Assembly (NCBI GenBank): GCA_016432545.1
Contig: CP066694.1
Coordinates: forward strand, 806,001 to 870,000
Length of the DNA stretch: 64,000 nt
From: an archaeon
GTDB taxonomy: Archaea; Thermoproteota; Nitrososphaeria; Nitrososphaerales; Gagatemarchaeaceae
Direction: 5' to 3'
Shown piece after piece: positions 1 through 8,115 of this stretch. Every line of letters starts with the position of its first letter. The stretch's first letter is position 1. The notes under the pieces were generated by a model, which worked only from the letters and a program-made list of their open reading frames with translations, was not told the origin of the DNA and did not search any database. A program made the position numbers and the translations under genes.

Positions 1-81
1 ACGGTGAGTTTGAACCCAACAATTTGCTCACAAACCATCGATAGAATGTCTCTGCCGAAATTTGAACCCGCGTGGGTGGCT

Positions 82-98
82 TCAAATCCGACCCGCGT
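82..98 (+). repeat. 17-bp direct repeat, copy 1
   Basis: The 17-mer TCAAATCCGACCCGCGT occurs here and again, exact and in the same orientation, at 1637-1653. The two copies flank the Lrp-type and ACT-type genes. The string resembles the T-loop and acceptor end of a tRNA, but no tRNA folds around either copy. The surrounding 1-242 otherwise holds nothing I can support. Confidence 0.6.
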
Positions 99-242
99 CA
101 TAAAATTACTTGATTCGTCAGCGAGCAGCAGCTTTGAGCTGTCAGACCCCCGCCAGTCGACCTCCTCCTTTTGTTTAACGGCTATCATGATAAAGATAGG
201 TCGGAAGGTCCCGTTCGAATACTAAGCAGAAAAAGGCGGAGC

Positions 243-752
243 CTACGCCCAGATGGGCCTGTAGGCTAACAGAGTCTCGGATGACTTCACCCCTTGCACT
301 TCGGCAATCTTCGAGACTGAGGAGAGAACTTCGTCTTGGTTCTTCCCGTATACAGTCGCTAGGATGTCGAATTCGCCTGGTACAACGGATGCATTGCGTA
401 CTTGTGGGTGCTGTTCTAGAGACTGGAGGACCTTCTGCGCGTTCTCGTTGACTTGCAACAGGACCAGTGCGAGAGCGTCAGTTGCCTGAACGTTCTTGCC
501 GTTTGCAAAGCCTTCGAAAGGCGTGTAGGTTCTTGTTGATGTGACCCCGGTAATGGATCGGATCTTGTTGACCAGTTCGTAGACCTGCTTTTGGTCTGCG
601 GCCTTCAGCTCAATCGCTAGATCGAACCTGCCGGTCACTGGTGAGAAGTAGGTGATTCCCTGAGTGTGCTTTAGCTGCTCAGTCACTTGGCTGAGCATCC
701 TCGGCTGAACAGATGCGATTATGGTTGTTGGATTCATGTTGGTAGTTATCAT
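243..752 (-). CDS. Tandem RAM (Lrp/AsnC ligand-binding) domain protein
   Basis: This 169-residue protein consists of two consecutive Lrp/AsnC-type RAM domains (about residues 8-80 and 92-165), each with the beta-alpha-beta-beta-alpha-beta pattern and glycines typical of these effector-binding folds. There is no helix-turn-helix, so it cannot bind DNA in the usual Lrp way. Stand-alone RAM proteins in archaea can bind amino acids or modulate full-length Lrp regulators; that role here is inference. The ATG at 752 lies about 30 bp after a TATATAGG-like element near 781-787. The gene sits in an AT-richer stretch than the rest of the window. Confidence 0.8.
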   Translation of the reverse strand: MITTNMNPTTIIASVQPRMLSQVTEQLKHTQGITYFSPVTGRFDLAIELKAADQKQVYELVNKIRSITGVTSTRTYTPFEGFANGKNVQATDALALVLLQVNENAQKVLQSLEQHPQVRNASVVPGEFDILATVYGKNQDEVLSSVSKIAEVQGVKSSETLLAYRPIWA

Positions 753-849
753 TCTATTTCAATTTGCAATGTTTATGACACTATATAGGTGTATCTAATT
801 TCAATGTTATACTTATTACATACTGGCTGGCGCCTTGTGATGGCATAGG

Positions 850-1530
850 TTGACAGCGTCATCCAAAAGAAACGGAAAAACGGTTAGCGAGGCTGTATCT
901 ACGGTCATCTGGCGGAACTACGTGGTGCTCTCGTCGCTGAAGCTGAAGATAGTCAACTACCATGCGCTCGCATCCAAGATCTCGTCTGAAGTGGAGGAAC
1001 TGACCGGGAGGAAGGCCAAGATGGCGACCATCGTGGTCGCGATCAAGAGATTCTCGGACGGCTTGGAAGAGAAGAGACTCGAAGAGATGTCAGCCAGTCT
1101 GAAGGACTCCAAGCTCGAGCTCGCCGGAGGGATGGTTGACGTGTCGGTCGAGGGGAAAGCTACCCAACAGCATCAGATTCTGCAGGATTTCCTGAAGTTG
1201 AAGGACCGGTTCAGCGGCACTCCGTACGTCTTCCAGCTTCCCAACTCGGTTAAGATAATCGCCGAGGAGGAAGACGCGAAACTTCTCGAGGAAGTGTTGT
1301 GGGGAAACTACGAGACGTCTGTTATCAGGGACGTAGCAAAGGTCACGATCAGGTCGTCTCCCTCGGCGAAGAAAGTGCCCGGAATCTCGTCGTTCATCAC
1401 TGAGCTACTCTTCCGGAACGGTGTGAGCATCCTCGACGCGTTCTTGACCAACGAAGACATCGTATTGGTCATGCCGGAAGAGCTGGGGCCCAAAACCTAT
1501 CAAGTATTGAGCGAAGAGATTTCGAAATAG
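850..1530 (+). CDS. Archaeal ACT-like domain protein of unknown function
   Basis: This is a 226-residue soluble protein starting at TTG 850. The N-terminal part (about 15-75) looks like a helical DNA- or protein-binding segment rich in Lys and Arg. The C-terminal part (about 155-225) has the alternating strand-helix pattern of an ACT domain, including a segment reading NEDIVLVMPEELG. The resemblance is to small archaeal ACT-containing proteins of unknown role; I do not recognise a specific product. It is divergent from the RAM-domain gene and shares its intergenic region (753-849), so the two may be co-regulated. No catalytic motif is visible. Confidence 0.7.
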   Translation: MTASSKRNGKTVSEAVSTVIWRNYVVLSSLKLKIVNYHALASKISSEVEELTGRKAKMATIVVAIKRFSDGLEEKRLEEMSASLKDSKLELAGGMVDVSVEGKATQQHQILQDFLKLKDRFSGTPYVFQLPNSVKIIAEEEDAKLLEEVLWGNYETSVIRDVAKVTIRSSPSAKKVPGISSFITELLFRNGVSILDAFLTNEDIVLVMPEELGPKTYQVLSEEISK

Positions 1531-1636
1531 CGAGGCCCCTATGACGCAGTCGCTCAACAAGCTGTTGAACTCCAGGCGGGAGTCTCATGCCCAGACACTA
1601 CTTAGCCGAGCTAGATGCGGCACTGTGCCTTGAGGC

Positions 1637-1653
1637 TCAAATCCGACCCGCGT
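1637..1653 (+). repeat. 17-bp direct repeat, copy 2
   Basis: This is an exact second copy of the 17-mer found at 82-98, in the same orientation. It lies in the gene-poor stretch that follows the ACT-like gene. Confidence 0.6.
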
Positions 1654-1775
1654 GCCTCTTGAAGTGGAATTAGAGCCCCACATCGGAGGTCGTACCTCCC
1701 GTTTCACCCAATATGTGTGGAGTTGGCAGCCTCGGCCGAGCCCTATCCCTTGTATTCCGCGCACCGCGTTCGTGA

Positions 1776-2018
1776 CTACGAACTAGAGGCGTTCTTGCCC
1801 AGTCCCCACCATGCTCGAACAGCGCGGCTAGTCGCGCTGGCCTACATTCTAATGACGTCCTGCTGGTGGTTGATGACCGAGAAGTTCCTGACGAAAGTTG
1901 GGACTCGATCAGTACTATTCAGGATGCAGTGGGGAAGCACAAATCTGGCGAGACCATTCGGTTCCAGGTGCGTCGGGTCTCGGGCGAGACCGAAGAAATC
2001 GTTGTTGGGAGACCGTAG
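1776..2018 (+). pseudogene. Remnant of a PDZ domain (protease-type)
   Basis: One forward frame (codons at positions divisible by 3) reads as a near-complete PDZ domain of about 80 residues. It has a GVL strand start, an SRAGLHSNDVLLVVDDREV segment matching the usual AGLxxGDVLLxVDG core, a helix SISTIQDAVGKHKSGETIRF and a final VRRVSGETEEIVV strand pair, then TAG at 2016. Upstream the frame is closed by TGA at 1773 and no start codon or protease domain precedes it. Such domains are usual in HtrA-like and site-2 proteases. I read it as the decayed 3' end of such a gene. The rest of 1531-2194 holds no supportable gene; ORFs there in other frames have no recognisable composition. Confidence 0.65.
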
Positions 2019-2086
2019 TCGAAGACATCTGCCTGACCGTCGGAGAGTTCCTGCCGTTATGGGAAGCCTCAGACTAGGGAGAATTT

Positions 2087-2106
2087 CCGACCAATTATTT
2101 GGTCGG
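2087..2106. repeat. Perfect 8-bp inverted repeat (hairpin)
   Basis: CCGACCAA-TTAT-TTGGTCGG forms a perfect 8-bp stem with a 4-nt loop. A second, weaker inverted pair (GGCGACC...GGTCGCC) follows at about 2114-2136. They lie between the PDZ remnant and the toxin-antitoxin promoter and could be a terminator or a leftover element end. Neither is followed by a T-run. Confidence 0.5.
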
Positions 2107-2194
2107 TAGTCCCGGCGACCGCATACTTGGTCGCCAAGCAATGCTCCACGTGGGCAACGCGCATCATGAGTCGAGTTGTCCTACCGAATATGCG

Positions 2195-2223
2195 CTTAAA
2201 TACGTGTCAGCGTTGTACGACAA
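2195..2223 (+). promoter_or_regulatory. TATA box and candidate operator of the TA module
   Basis: CTTAAATA (2195-2202) lies about 28 bp before the antitoxin start, as expected for a leaderless archaeal transcript. The inverted repeat TTGT-ACG-ACAA (2213-2223) covers the expected transcription start. It is a plausible site for autorepression by the ribbon-helix-helix antitoxin; binding is inferred. Confidence 0.45.
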
Positions 2224-2226
2224 GTG

Positions 2227-2442
2227 ATGAGCGAAGCTGTATCGGTTAGGTTGCCCGAGGACATAGCGAAGCGGTTGGATGACCTAGCGAGGTCGCTAGA
2301 CCGCCCCAAGACGTACATCGTCACAAAAGCACTAAAGGAGTACCTCGAGGAGTATGAAGACTATCTCGTCGCACTCCACAGGCTGAACGACAAGGACGAC
2401 AAGGTCGTCTCGCAGAAAGACCTGGTCAAGCTTGCCCGGTAG
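2227..2442 (+). CDS. Ribbon-helix-helix antitoxin (CopG/RelB type)
   Basis: This short protein (71 residues from ATG 2227; a GTG directly precedes it at 2224) begins with the RHH strand VSVRLPEDIAKRLDDLA followed by a helix RPKTYIVTKALKEYL, the classic CopG-like DNA-binding unit. The acidic C-terminal tail would wrap and neutralise the toxin. It overlaps the downstream RelE gene by 11 bp, the standard layout of a type II toxin-antitoxin pair, and should repress its own promoter with or without the toxin. Confidence 0.85.
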   Translation: MSEAVSVRLPEDIAKRLDDLARSLDRPKTYIVTKALKEYLEEYEDYLVALHRLNDKDDKVVSQKDLVKLAR

Positions 2443-2683
2443 GATCCTTTACAAGTCGTCCGTAAGCCGCGACCTCAAGAAGATCAGCCCGAAGGACGGG
2501 ACTAGGATCCTAAATCAGATCGGGACGACCTTGAGTGAGAGCCCAAGGGGCGGCGAGGCGCTACATGGAGAGTTCCAGGGACTATTCAAACTCAGAGTGG
2601 GGGACTACAGGGTCGTATATGCGATATTTGGTCCTGACATTCTCGTACTCAGAATCAGACACAGAGGCAAAGCGTATGACTAG
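2432..2683 (+). CDS. RelE/ParE-family toxin
   Basis: This 83-residue basic protein matches the RelE/ParE fold. It has an N-terminal strand, helices around KKISPKDGTRILNQI, then LHGEFQGLFKLRVGDYRVVYAI and a final strand with RIRHRGKAYD. The GxFKLRxGDYRVVY block and the late RHRG are diagnostic of ribosome-associated mRNA interferases of this group. Translation starts at TTG 2432 inside the end of the antitoxin gene, so the two are translationally coupled. It may stabilise the accessory stretch at the window's left end. Confidence 0.85.
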   Translation: MPGRILYKSSVSRDLKKISPKDGTRILNQIGTTLSESPRGGEALHGEFQGLFKLRVGDYRVVYAIFGPDILVLRIRHRGKAYD

Positions 2684-2785
2684 AAATTCTGTGTTCCGAA
2701 CCCGCTTCGGAGACTCTCTTCAAAGCGGATTCGCCAGGTTCCAAGCATCTTCGAGTTTGGACCGTATCTCAGCATGGTTTTCCCA

Positions 2786-2805
2786 TCGGATCCCCCCCGG
2801 TCCAC
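2786..2805 (+). other. tRNA-Ala 3'-end fragment (possible attachment site)
   Basis: Twenty bases here match the T-arm 3' strand and acceptor end of the tRNA-Ala(GGC) gene (29310-29329) at 19 of 20 positions, including a 16-bp exact core with seven consecutive C. No tRNA body precedes it. Partial tRNA 3' ends of this kind are left at the far end of elements integrated into tRNA genes. The orientation fits an element lying to the left, beginning outside the window. Confidence 0.5.
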
Positions 2806-2899
2806 CTTGCCACTCACCTTTCGATGCTTTGAATGCGTAAGAGTCTCCGAACGCCGAAGGGCTTTATCCTCGGCCCTCGAGCGGGGATTTGAACAATAG

Positions 2900-4306
2900 A
2901 TGAGAAGAAGGACATCGGGGGGAAGGTCGGAGGGCCATCCAGGGAGCGCCTCCCCGTGGTCGTACTACGTTGCAGTCGATGAGGTCTACCACTCCAAGTG
3001 GGCTTCCAAGCAGCTAGCAAGGCTGGAGGTCGTAAGGGAAGCGGTCAGACACCTCTGGCCTAGAGGCTATCCGGTCAAACTGATTCAGGTCGCGGGGACT
3101 AGTGGGAAGGGCTCGACATGCCAGTTCCTCCAGAGGGGGCTGTCTGCCTATACGAAGGCCGGCTGTTATGTCAAGCCTCACGTCTTCGATTACTCGGAGA
3201 GGTTCGTGGTGGAGGACGGGCTCGCAAGCCACGAGGAGATCGCCGATGTCTGGGCCAGGGACATCAGGCCGTACTGCGTCCAGAGCGCGCTCAGGGGTGA
3301 AGTATGGGTGCTGGACCACTTTGAGGCGAGCCTCCTGGTCGCTCTGAGAATCTTCGAGAGGCACAAGCTCAGGTGGGCTGTGATCGAGACCGGCCTCGGC
3401 GGTAGGTACGACCCGGTGACCGCCCTCAAGGTAGAGGCGACGGTGCTCACGAACGTGGGCCAGGACCACGAGGAAGTCCTAGGGCAAGAGCTTTGGCAGA
3501 GGGCGCTGGAGAAGGGCGGAATCTGCAGGCCCGGGGTTCCCCTCTTTACTGCCGACTCGAATCAGATTACCAAGCGAGTCTTGTCGGGCCTCTGCAGGGA
3601 CGTGGGCTCTCCGCTTCACATCCTCTCCGCAGGTGATGTCAGAACGATCCGCGACGCCTGGCTCAAGGCTGACAAGTCAGCCCTGTCTGGGGCGCTGCTC
3701 GAGTCCCGCTATCAAGCGACCAACGCGGCTCTGGCTGCCAAGGTGATACTCCAGCTCATTCCTTCGGCGAAGATCAAGACAGTCGTCTCAAAGTTCCTCG
3801 ACGCCCGCTTTGTCGGAAGGTTCTGGGCCGTCGAAAAGGACGTCTTCGCCGACGTCGCTCACAACCCGAGCAAGACGAAAGCCCTTTCAGAGGACCTGGG
3901 GGCGAGGTTCGGAGATGCGAAGTTGGTGCTGGTCGTCGGAATCACCGGAGCGAGGGACCCGGTGGCGGTGATCGGGCCTCTTGTCGCGCACGCCCGCGCC
4001 GTCGTCGTCACTAGCGCAGGGTTCAAGGGCCAGGACCCGGAGAGGGTCTTCTCGTCCTTGAAGGAGTCTTATCCGGGGCTTCCCATGCAACTGGCGTCGG
4101 ACCCTGGGACGGCCCTCTCGGTCGCAAGGAACCTGACCTCGAAGGGCGAGAAGATCCTGTTCACTGGGTCGACTTACATGATCGACCAGGCGCTCAACAA
4201 GGACGACAAGCTGAAGCTCTTGAATGGAAGCGTCGGCTGGAGGGAGCATCGGCAGCGGCAGGTCGTAGGGACTCTCAGCTTCTCCCTCCCGGAGAGCCAG
4301 AGATGA
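2900..4306 (+). CDS. folC: Folylpolyglutamate synthase / dihydrofolate synthase
   Basis: This Mur-ligase-family enzyme adds glutamate to folates (and possibly dihydropteroate), retaining the cofactors used by PurN and PurH. The P-loop GTSGKGS is at residues 66-72, followed by a family-typical TGLGGRYDPV segment and a C-terminal ligase domain with DVAHNPSKT. The length of 468 residues is slightly above usual because of a basic N-terminal tail of about 25 residues; a later start is possible. Its stop overlaps the purB start as ATGA. A CTTTATCC-like TATA lies near 2860. Its position with the purine genes fits a folate-dependent pathway. Confidence 0.9.
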   Translation: MRRRTSGGRSEGHPGSASPWSYYVAVDEVYHSKWASKQLARLEVVREAVRHLWPRGYPVKLIQVAGTSGKGSTCQFLQRGLSAYTKAGCYVKPHVFDYSERFVVEDGLASHEEIADVWARDIRPYCVQSALRGEVWVLDHFEASLLVALRIFERHKLRWAVIETGLGGRYDPVTALKVEATVLTNVGQDHEEVLGQELWQRALEKGGICRPGVPLFTADSNQITKRVLSGLCRDVGSPLHILSAGDVRTIRDAWLKADKSALSGALLESRYQATNAALAAKVILQLIPSAKIKTVVSKFLDARFVGRFWAVEKDVFADVAHNPSKTKALSEDLGARFGDAKLVLVVGITGARDPVAVIGPLVAHARAVVVTSAGFKGQDPERVFSSLKESYPGLPMQLASDPGTALSVARNLTSKGEKILFTGSTYMIDQALNKDDKLKLLNGSVGWREHRQRQVVGTLSFSLPESQR

Positions 4307-5778
4307 GTTCGAAGCGGGACAAGGACGCCCAAGAGAGGTTCGGGTATGACTCCTACCTCTCGCCGTTCACGTGGCGATACGCCAGCAAGGAGATGAGAGC
4401 GCTTTTTTCCGAGGAGGAGAAGAGGGCGACCTGGAGGAAGGTCTGGCTCTCGCTCGCGCAAGCTCAGGGCGCACTGGGGCTCCTCTCCAAAAGGGAAGTG
4501 AAGGACATCCGCTCGAAGAGCGGCAGGGCTCACCTCGACATCGCGAAGGCGCACAATCTGGAGGGGAAGATCAGGCACGACCTCATGGCAGAGCTGAGGA
4601 CCTTTGCGGACCAGGCCAAGGTGGGGGGAGGTAAGCTCCACCTGGGGGCCACCTCGATGGACATCGAGGACAATGCGGACATTCTGATCTATCGGAAGGC
4701 AGTCGCGATCCTCCGCTCGAGGATCCTCGAAGTTCTTGCACACCTCAGGACAAGGGTCGTCGAGAACAAGGAGGTGGTCTGCATGGCCTGGACGCACCTT
4801 CAGCCAGCGGAGCCCACGACGCTTGGCTACAGGTTCGCCAACTACGCCCAGGACCTCGTGCTGGACCTGAAGCTCCTGGACGCGGTCCGGGACACCTTCC
4901 TCGGGGGCAAGGGCATCAAGGGAGCGGTGGGGACGTCGGCTAGCTTCAAGGCCCTCCTCGGGACGGATGCGAAGGTAAGGGGCCAGGAAGCGGCTGTCAT
5001 GAAGATTCTCGGGATCGAGGCCTTCGAAGTGACCGGGCAGACCTACCCAAGGAAGGTGGACTTCGTCCTTCTCTCTTGCCTTGCGTCTGTCGCCCAGAGC
5101 TGCCACAAGTTCGGTCTCGACCTGAGGGTGATGCAGTCGCCGGCCTTCGGCGAGTGGGCCGAACCCTTCGGGGAGAGGCAGGTCGGGTCGAGCGCGATGC
5201 CGTTCAAGAGGAATCCGATAACGGCCGAACGCATGTGTTCTCTGGCCAGGCTGGTCGGCGCGATGCCCCCGGTGGCTTTCTCCAACGCCGCCTCCAGCAT
5301 TCTGGAGAGGACCCTGGACGACTCAGCAGCCAGGCGGATTGCAGTCCCCGAGTCTTTCTTGGCTGTGGAGGAGTGCCTCATTCTGTACGGGAGACTTGCC
5401 GGAGGCCTGCGCGTCTTCCCCGAGATGATCAAGAAGAACGTGGCAAGGTACGGGCCCTTTGCCGGGACTGAGCCCTTGATGATGGAGCTTTCCAAGAAGG
5501 GAGGTGACAGGCAGAAGCTTCATGAGATGATCAGAGTGAAGTCCCAATTGGCATGGGAGGAAGTGATGATGGGCAGAGCCAACCCAATCGAGCGGTTGCT
5601 CGCCAAAGAGAAGTCGGTCTCGACGCGGATCACGGGAAGAGAGTTGAGCAGGCTCATGGACCCGAAGAGGCACGTCGGAGACGCGGCAAGTCGCTGCGAT
5701 TCGTTCGTCAGAAGTACTCTGGACCCGATTCTTGCGAAGGCAAGACGCAGGTCAGGGTCGGAGAAACGCGGATTCTAA
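4303..5778 (+). CDS. purB: Adenylosuccinate lyase
   Basis: PurB cleaves SAICAR to AICAR plus fumarate in IMP synthesis, and adenylosuccinate to AMP plus fumarate. The fumarase/aspartase superfamily signature SSAMPFKRNPITAE is present (5197-5240), as is the conserved TSMDIEDN loop with the earlier TFADQA helix. At 491 residues it is slightly longer than the usual 430-480. It is translationally coupled to folC by ATGA and ends 7 bp from the convergent purM stop, so it is transcribed separately from the main purine operon. Confidence 0.95.
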   Translation: MSSKRDKDAQERFGYDSYLSPFTWRYASKEMRALFSEEEKRATWRKVWLSLAQAQGALGLLSKREVKDIRSKSGRAHLDIAKAHNLEGKIRHDLMAELRTFADQAKVGGGKLHLGATSMDIEDNADILIYRKAVAILRSRILEVLAHLRTRVVENKEVVCMAWTHLQPAEPTTLGYRFANYAQDLVLDLKLLDAVRDTFLGGKGIKGAVGTSASFKALLGTDAKVRGQEAAVMKILGIEAFEVTGQTYPRKVDFVLLSCLASVAQSCHKFGLDLRVMQSPAFGEWAEPFGERQVGSSAMPFKRNPITAERMCSLARLVGAMPPVAFSNAASSILERTLDDSAARRIAVPESFLAVEECLILYGRLAGGLRVFPEMIKKNVARYGPFAGTEPLMMELSKKGGDRQKLHEMIRVKSQLAWEEVMMGRANPIERLLAKEKSVSTRITGRELSRLMDPKRHVGDAASRCDSFVRSTLDPILAKARRRSGSEKRGF

Positions 5779-5785
5779 CGCCCTG

Positions 5786-6826
5786 CTAACTGACCCTAAG
5801 GCCGTTGACGGAGACACCAGACGCGCTTCTCACTCTACCGATTTCATGGACGGCTAGGCCGCCCCTTCGAAGCCTTCTTGCCGCGCGCTGCTCTTCGCCA
5901 GGCGGGAGTACAAGGCACATGCCCACTCCCATGTTGAATGTCGAATACATCTCCTTGGCGGAAACTCTCCCTAGCTTCTGCAAGAGTCCGAAGATTGGGG
6001 GCGGTGGAGGCATCCTGAGGTCGAATCCTAGCCGCCCGTTCCCTACGAGCCTCCCAAGCTTCGTGAATGCGCCCCCAGTCACGTGGGCGATTCCGTGGAT
6101 GTCTCCTCCCTTTGCGGCCGCGAGGACTGGTTTGACGTAGATTCTGGTCGGTTCGAGCAGGGCCTCCCCGACGGAGGTCCCGAGCCCCTCGGGAGAGCTC
6201 CCCAAGGGGACCTTGCCCAAGATCCTTCGCGCGAGAGTGAAGCCGTTGGAGTGCAGGCCCGAGCTCTCGAGGCCGAGCACGAGGTCTCCCTTCGAGATCC
6301 TGGAGCCGTCGACCAGGTCCCGCTTGTCTACCAGGCCCGCTCCCATGGACACCAGGTCGAACCCGTTGCCCCCGTAGCCCTTGATTACGTCCCCCAGTAC
6401 GGCTGTCTCGCCGCCCACGATTGGGGCCGATGAGAGGCGCGCTCCTTCGACGAGCCCACGGGTGAGGTCCGCCACGAGCGGTTCATTCTCTCGCTCGAGG
6501 GCGATGTAGTCCAATAGTGCAACGGGCTCTGCCCCGAGGCATACGAGGTCGTTGACTGTCATGGCGACGCAGTCTATTCCGACAGTGTCGAACTTCCGCA
6601 GGCGCTGAGCGACCAGGACCTTGGACCCCACGCCGTCGGTGTGGAGCGCGAGGGCCGAGTCCCCGCCAAGGTCGACGAGCCCAGCGTAGTGGCCGATCGG
6701 GATGAGGGGGGCTCCTCTTCCCGACCTGAACCGGAAGGTGGAACCGAGGGTTCCTGCGAGGGTCGCTTGGATCTTTTTGACGGTATTGATGTCGACGCCC
6801 GCCTTCGCGTAGGAGGAGCGGGTCAC
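5786..6826 (-). CDS. purM: Phosphoribosylformylglycinamidine cyclo-ligase (AIR synthetase)
   Basis: PurM closes the imidazole ring, turning FGAM into AIR with ATP. The 346-residue protein starts with SYAKAGVDI, typical of PurM. It carries HTDGVGSKVLVAQ, the CVAMTVNDLVCLGAEP segment and a Gly-rich late motif HVTGGAFTKLGRL. It is the last gene of the minus-strand purine operon, 12 bp after purC. PurL and PurM are homologues, and both belong to the same transcript here. Confidence 0.96.
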   Translation of the reverse strand: MTRSSYAKAGVDINTVKKIQATLAGTLGSTFRFRSGRGAPLIPIGHYAGLVDLGGDSALALHTDGVGSKVLVAQRLRKFDTVGIDCVAMTVNDLVCLGAEPVALLDYIALERENEPLVADLTRGLVEGARLSSAPIVGGETAVLGDVIKGYGGNGFDLVSMGAGLVDKRDLVDGSRISKGDLVLGLESSGLHSNGFTLARRILGKVPLGSSPEGLGTSVGEALLEPTRIYVKPVLAAAKGGDIHGIAHVTGGAFTKLGRLVGNGRLGFDLRMPPPPPIFGLLQKLGRVSAKEMYSTFNMGVGMCLVLPPGEEQRAARRLRRGGLAVHEIGRVRSASGVSVNGLRVS

Positions 6827-6838
6827 TCGAGGCCCTGC

Positions 6839-7684
6839 CTAGAGGCGCTTCCCTGAGAGACCTTCGTAGACGGCGGTGTATCGCCTGCTCGTCTCCTCCA
6901 CGAGCCAGCCTGGAAGGGCCGGCGGAGCAGGGACCTTTTCCCCAGCCTTCCTCGCTTGGTCGAGCCTAGCCTTGTATCCCTCGGAGATGAGCCAGTCCCT
7001 GATGGGCTGCTTGTCGTAGCTCTCCTGTGACTTCCCCGGAGCGTAGGCCTCTGAGGGCCACATCCTGAACTCGTCCGGGCCGATGGAGTCCCCCAGGACC
7101 ACTCCTCCCCTCTCGCCTCTTCCGAACTCGAGCTTGATGTCTGCGAGGATGAAACCCGCGGGCCCGGCGCTCGCGGAGATCTTGTCGTAGATTTCGAAGG
7201 AAGCCCGCTTCAGCTCGTCGAGTTCTTCCTGACTCGCCCTGCCCTCTCTTACTATGGCGGGCTCGGTGATCGGTTCGTCCTTGACGTCGGACTTCGTCGT
7301 GGGGTCGAAGTAAGGGCTCGGCAGTTTCGAGGCGAGCACTGAGGGGACCTGAAGCGTCACCTGTCCGTTGGAGGCCCTCTCCATCAGACTCCCGTAGAGG
7401 TAGCCCCTTACGACGCACTCGACCATTATCATGTCCATCCTCCTTACGACCATCATGTCCGGGCCCTCAAGGCGGACCATGTGATTGGGGACGCCCAGAG
7501 TCTCGAAGAAGTGCGCCCCAAGGCGGCAGAGCACGTCGCCCTTCCTCGGGATCGCAGTGGGCAGGACCACGTCGAAGGCGGAGACCCTGTCGGTGAAGTG
7601 GAAGAGGAGTAGGTCGCGGTCCAGCTCGTAGATGTCCTTGACCTTGCCCGACCGCACGAACGTGCCAGGGGGGGTCATCGCCAT
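6839..7684 (-). CDS. purC: SAICAR synthase
   Basis: PurC joins CAIR and aspartate using ATP to make SAICAR. The start region GKVKDIYEL and the motifs FHFTDRVSAFDVVLP, VECVVRGYLYGS and LADIKLEFGRG are those of the family. The 281-residue length is near the archaeal and eukaryote-like form. Two in-frame starts exist, ATG 7684 and ATG 7678. The gene overlaps the purE stop by about 10 bp. The product feeds PurB, encoded on the opposite strand nearby. Confidence 0.96.
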   Translation of the reverse strand: MAMTPPGTFVRSGKVKDIYELDRDLLLFHFTDRVSAFDVVLPTAIPRKGDVLCRLGAHFFETLGVPNHMVRLEGPDMMVVRRMDMIMVECVVRGYLYGSLMERASNGQVTLQVPSVLASKLPSPYFDPTTKSDVKDEPITEPAIVREGRASQEELDELKRASFEIYDKISASAGPAGFILADIKLEFGRGERGGVVLGDSIGPDEFRMWPSEAYAPGKSQESYDKQPIRDWLISEGYKARLDQARKAGEKVPAPPALPGWLVEETSRRYTAVYEGLSGKRL

Positions 7685-8115
7685 GAATCTCTCAGCTTCG
7701 CGATCTTTTCACCGACGCGGTTGTCCTCGAGTGCGACGATCTCGGCCGCGAGTATGCCGGCGTTCCTCCCGTTGTCCACCCCCACGCAGGCGACTGGTAC
7801 CCCGGGCGGCATCTGTACAATCGAAAGGAGTGAGTCTAGGCCGTTGAGTTTCACAGCGACAGGGACCCCGATCACGGGCCTGGTGGTCATGGACGCGACG
7901 ACTCCTGGCAGGTGAGCGGAGAGGCCTGCGACCGCGATGAAGACTCGGGCCTTAGATGAACCTACGAACTTCTTCAGCTTTTCGGGGTTCCGGTGGGCAG
8001 AGATGAAGTGCACCTCGTGAGCGACTCCGAGCTCTGTGAGCGCCTTGGATGCTTCGTCAGTTATAGCCTGGTCGCTCTTGCTCCCAGCAATCACAGCCAC
8101 TGTAGTTTCCGTCAT
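7675..8115 (-). CDS. purE: PurE, N5-CAIR mutase / AIR carboxylase
   Basis: PurE supplies CAIR, either by rearranging N5-CAIR (class I) or by direct carboxylation of AIR (class II). The GSKSD phosphate loop and SAHRNPEKL are present, then AVAGLSAHLPGVVAS. The 146 residues make a single-domain octameric form. No purK lies in this window, so either the ATP-dependent partner is elsewhere or the enzyme uses CO2 directly. It is coupled to the upstream cyclo-ligase gene by an ATGA overlap. Confidence 0.95.
   Translation of the reverse strand: MTETTVAVIAGSKSDQAITDEASKALTELGVAHEVHFISAHRNPEKLKKFVGSSKARVFIAVAGLSAHLPGVVASMTTRPVIGVPVAVKLNGLDSLLSIVQMPPGVPVACVGVDNGRNAGILAAEIVALEDNRVGEKIAKLRDSWR

Noticed and set aside
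4-225. 73-residue ORF at the left edge
   Set aside because: No start context, no recognisable pattern and biased composition; probably non-coding sequence downstream of the RAM-domain gene.
1717-2141. 130- and 99-residue ORFs in the gap before the toxin-antitoxin pair
   Set aside because: The convincing signal is a PDZ remnant in a different forward frame; these ORFs are its shadows.
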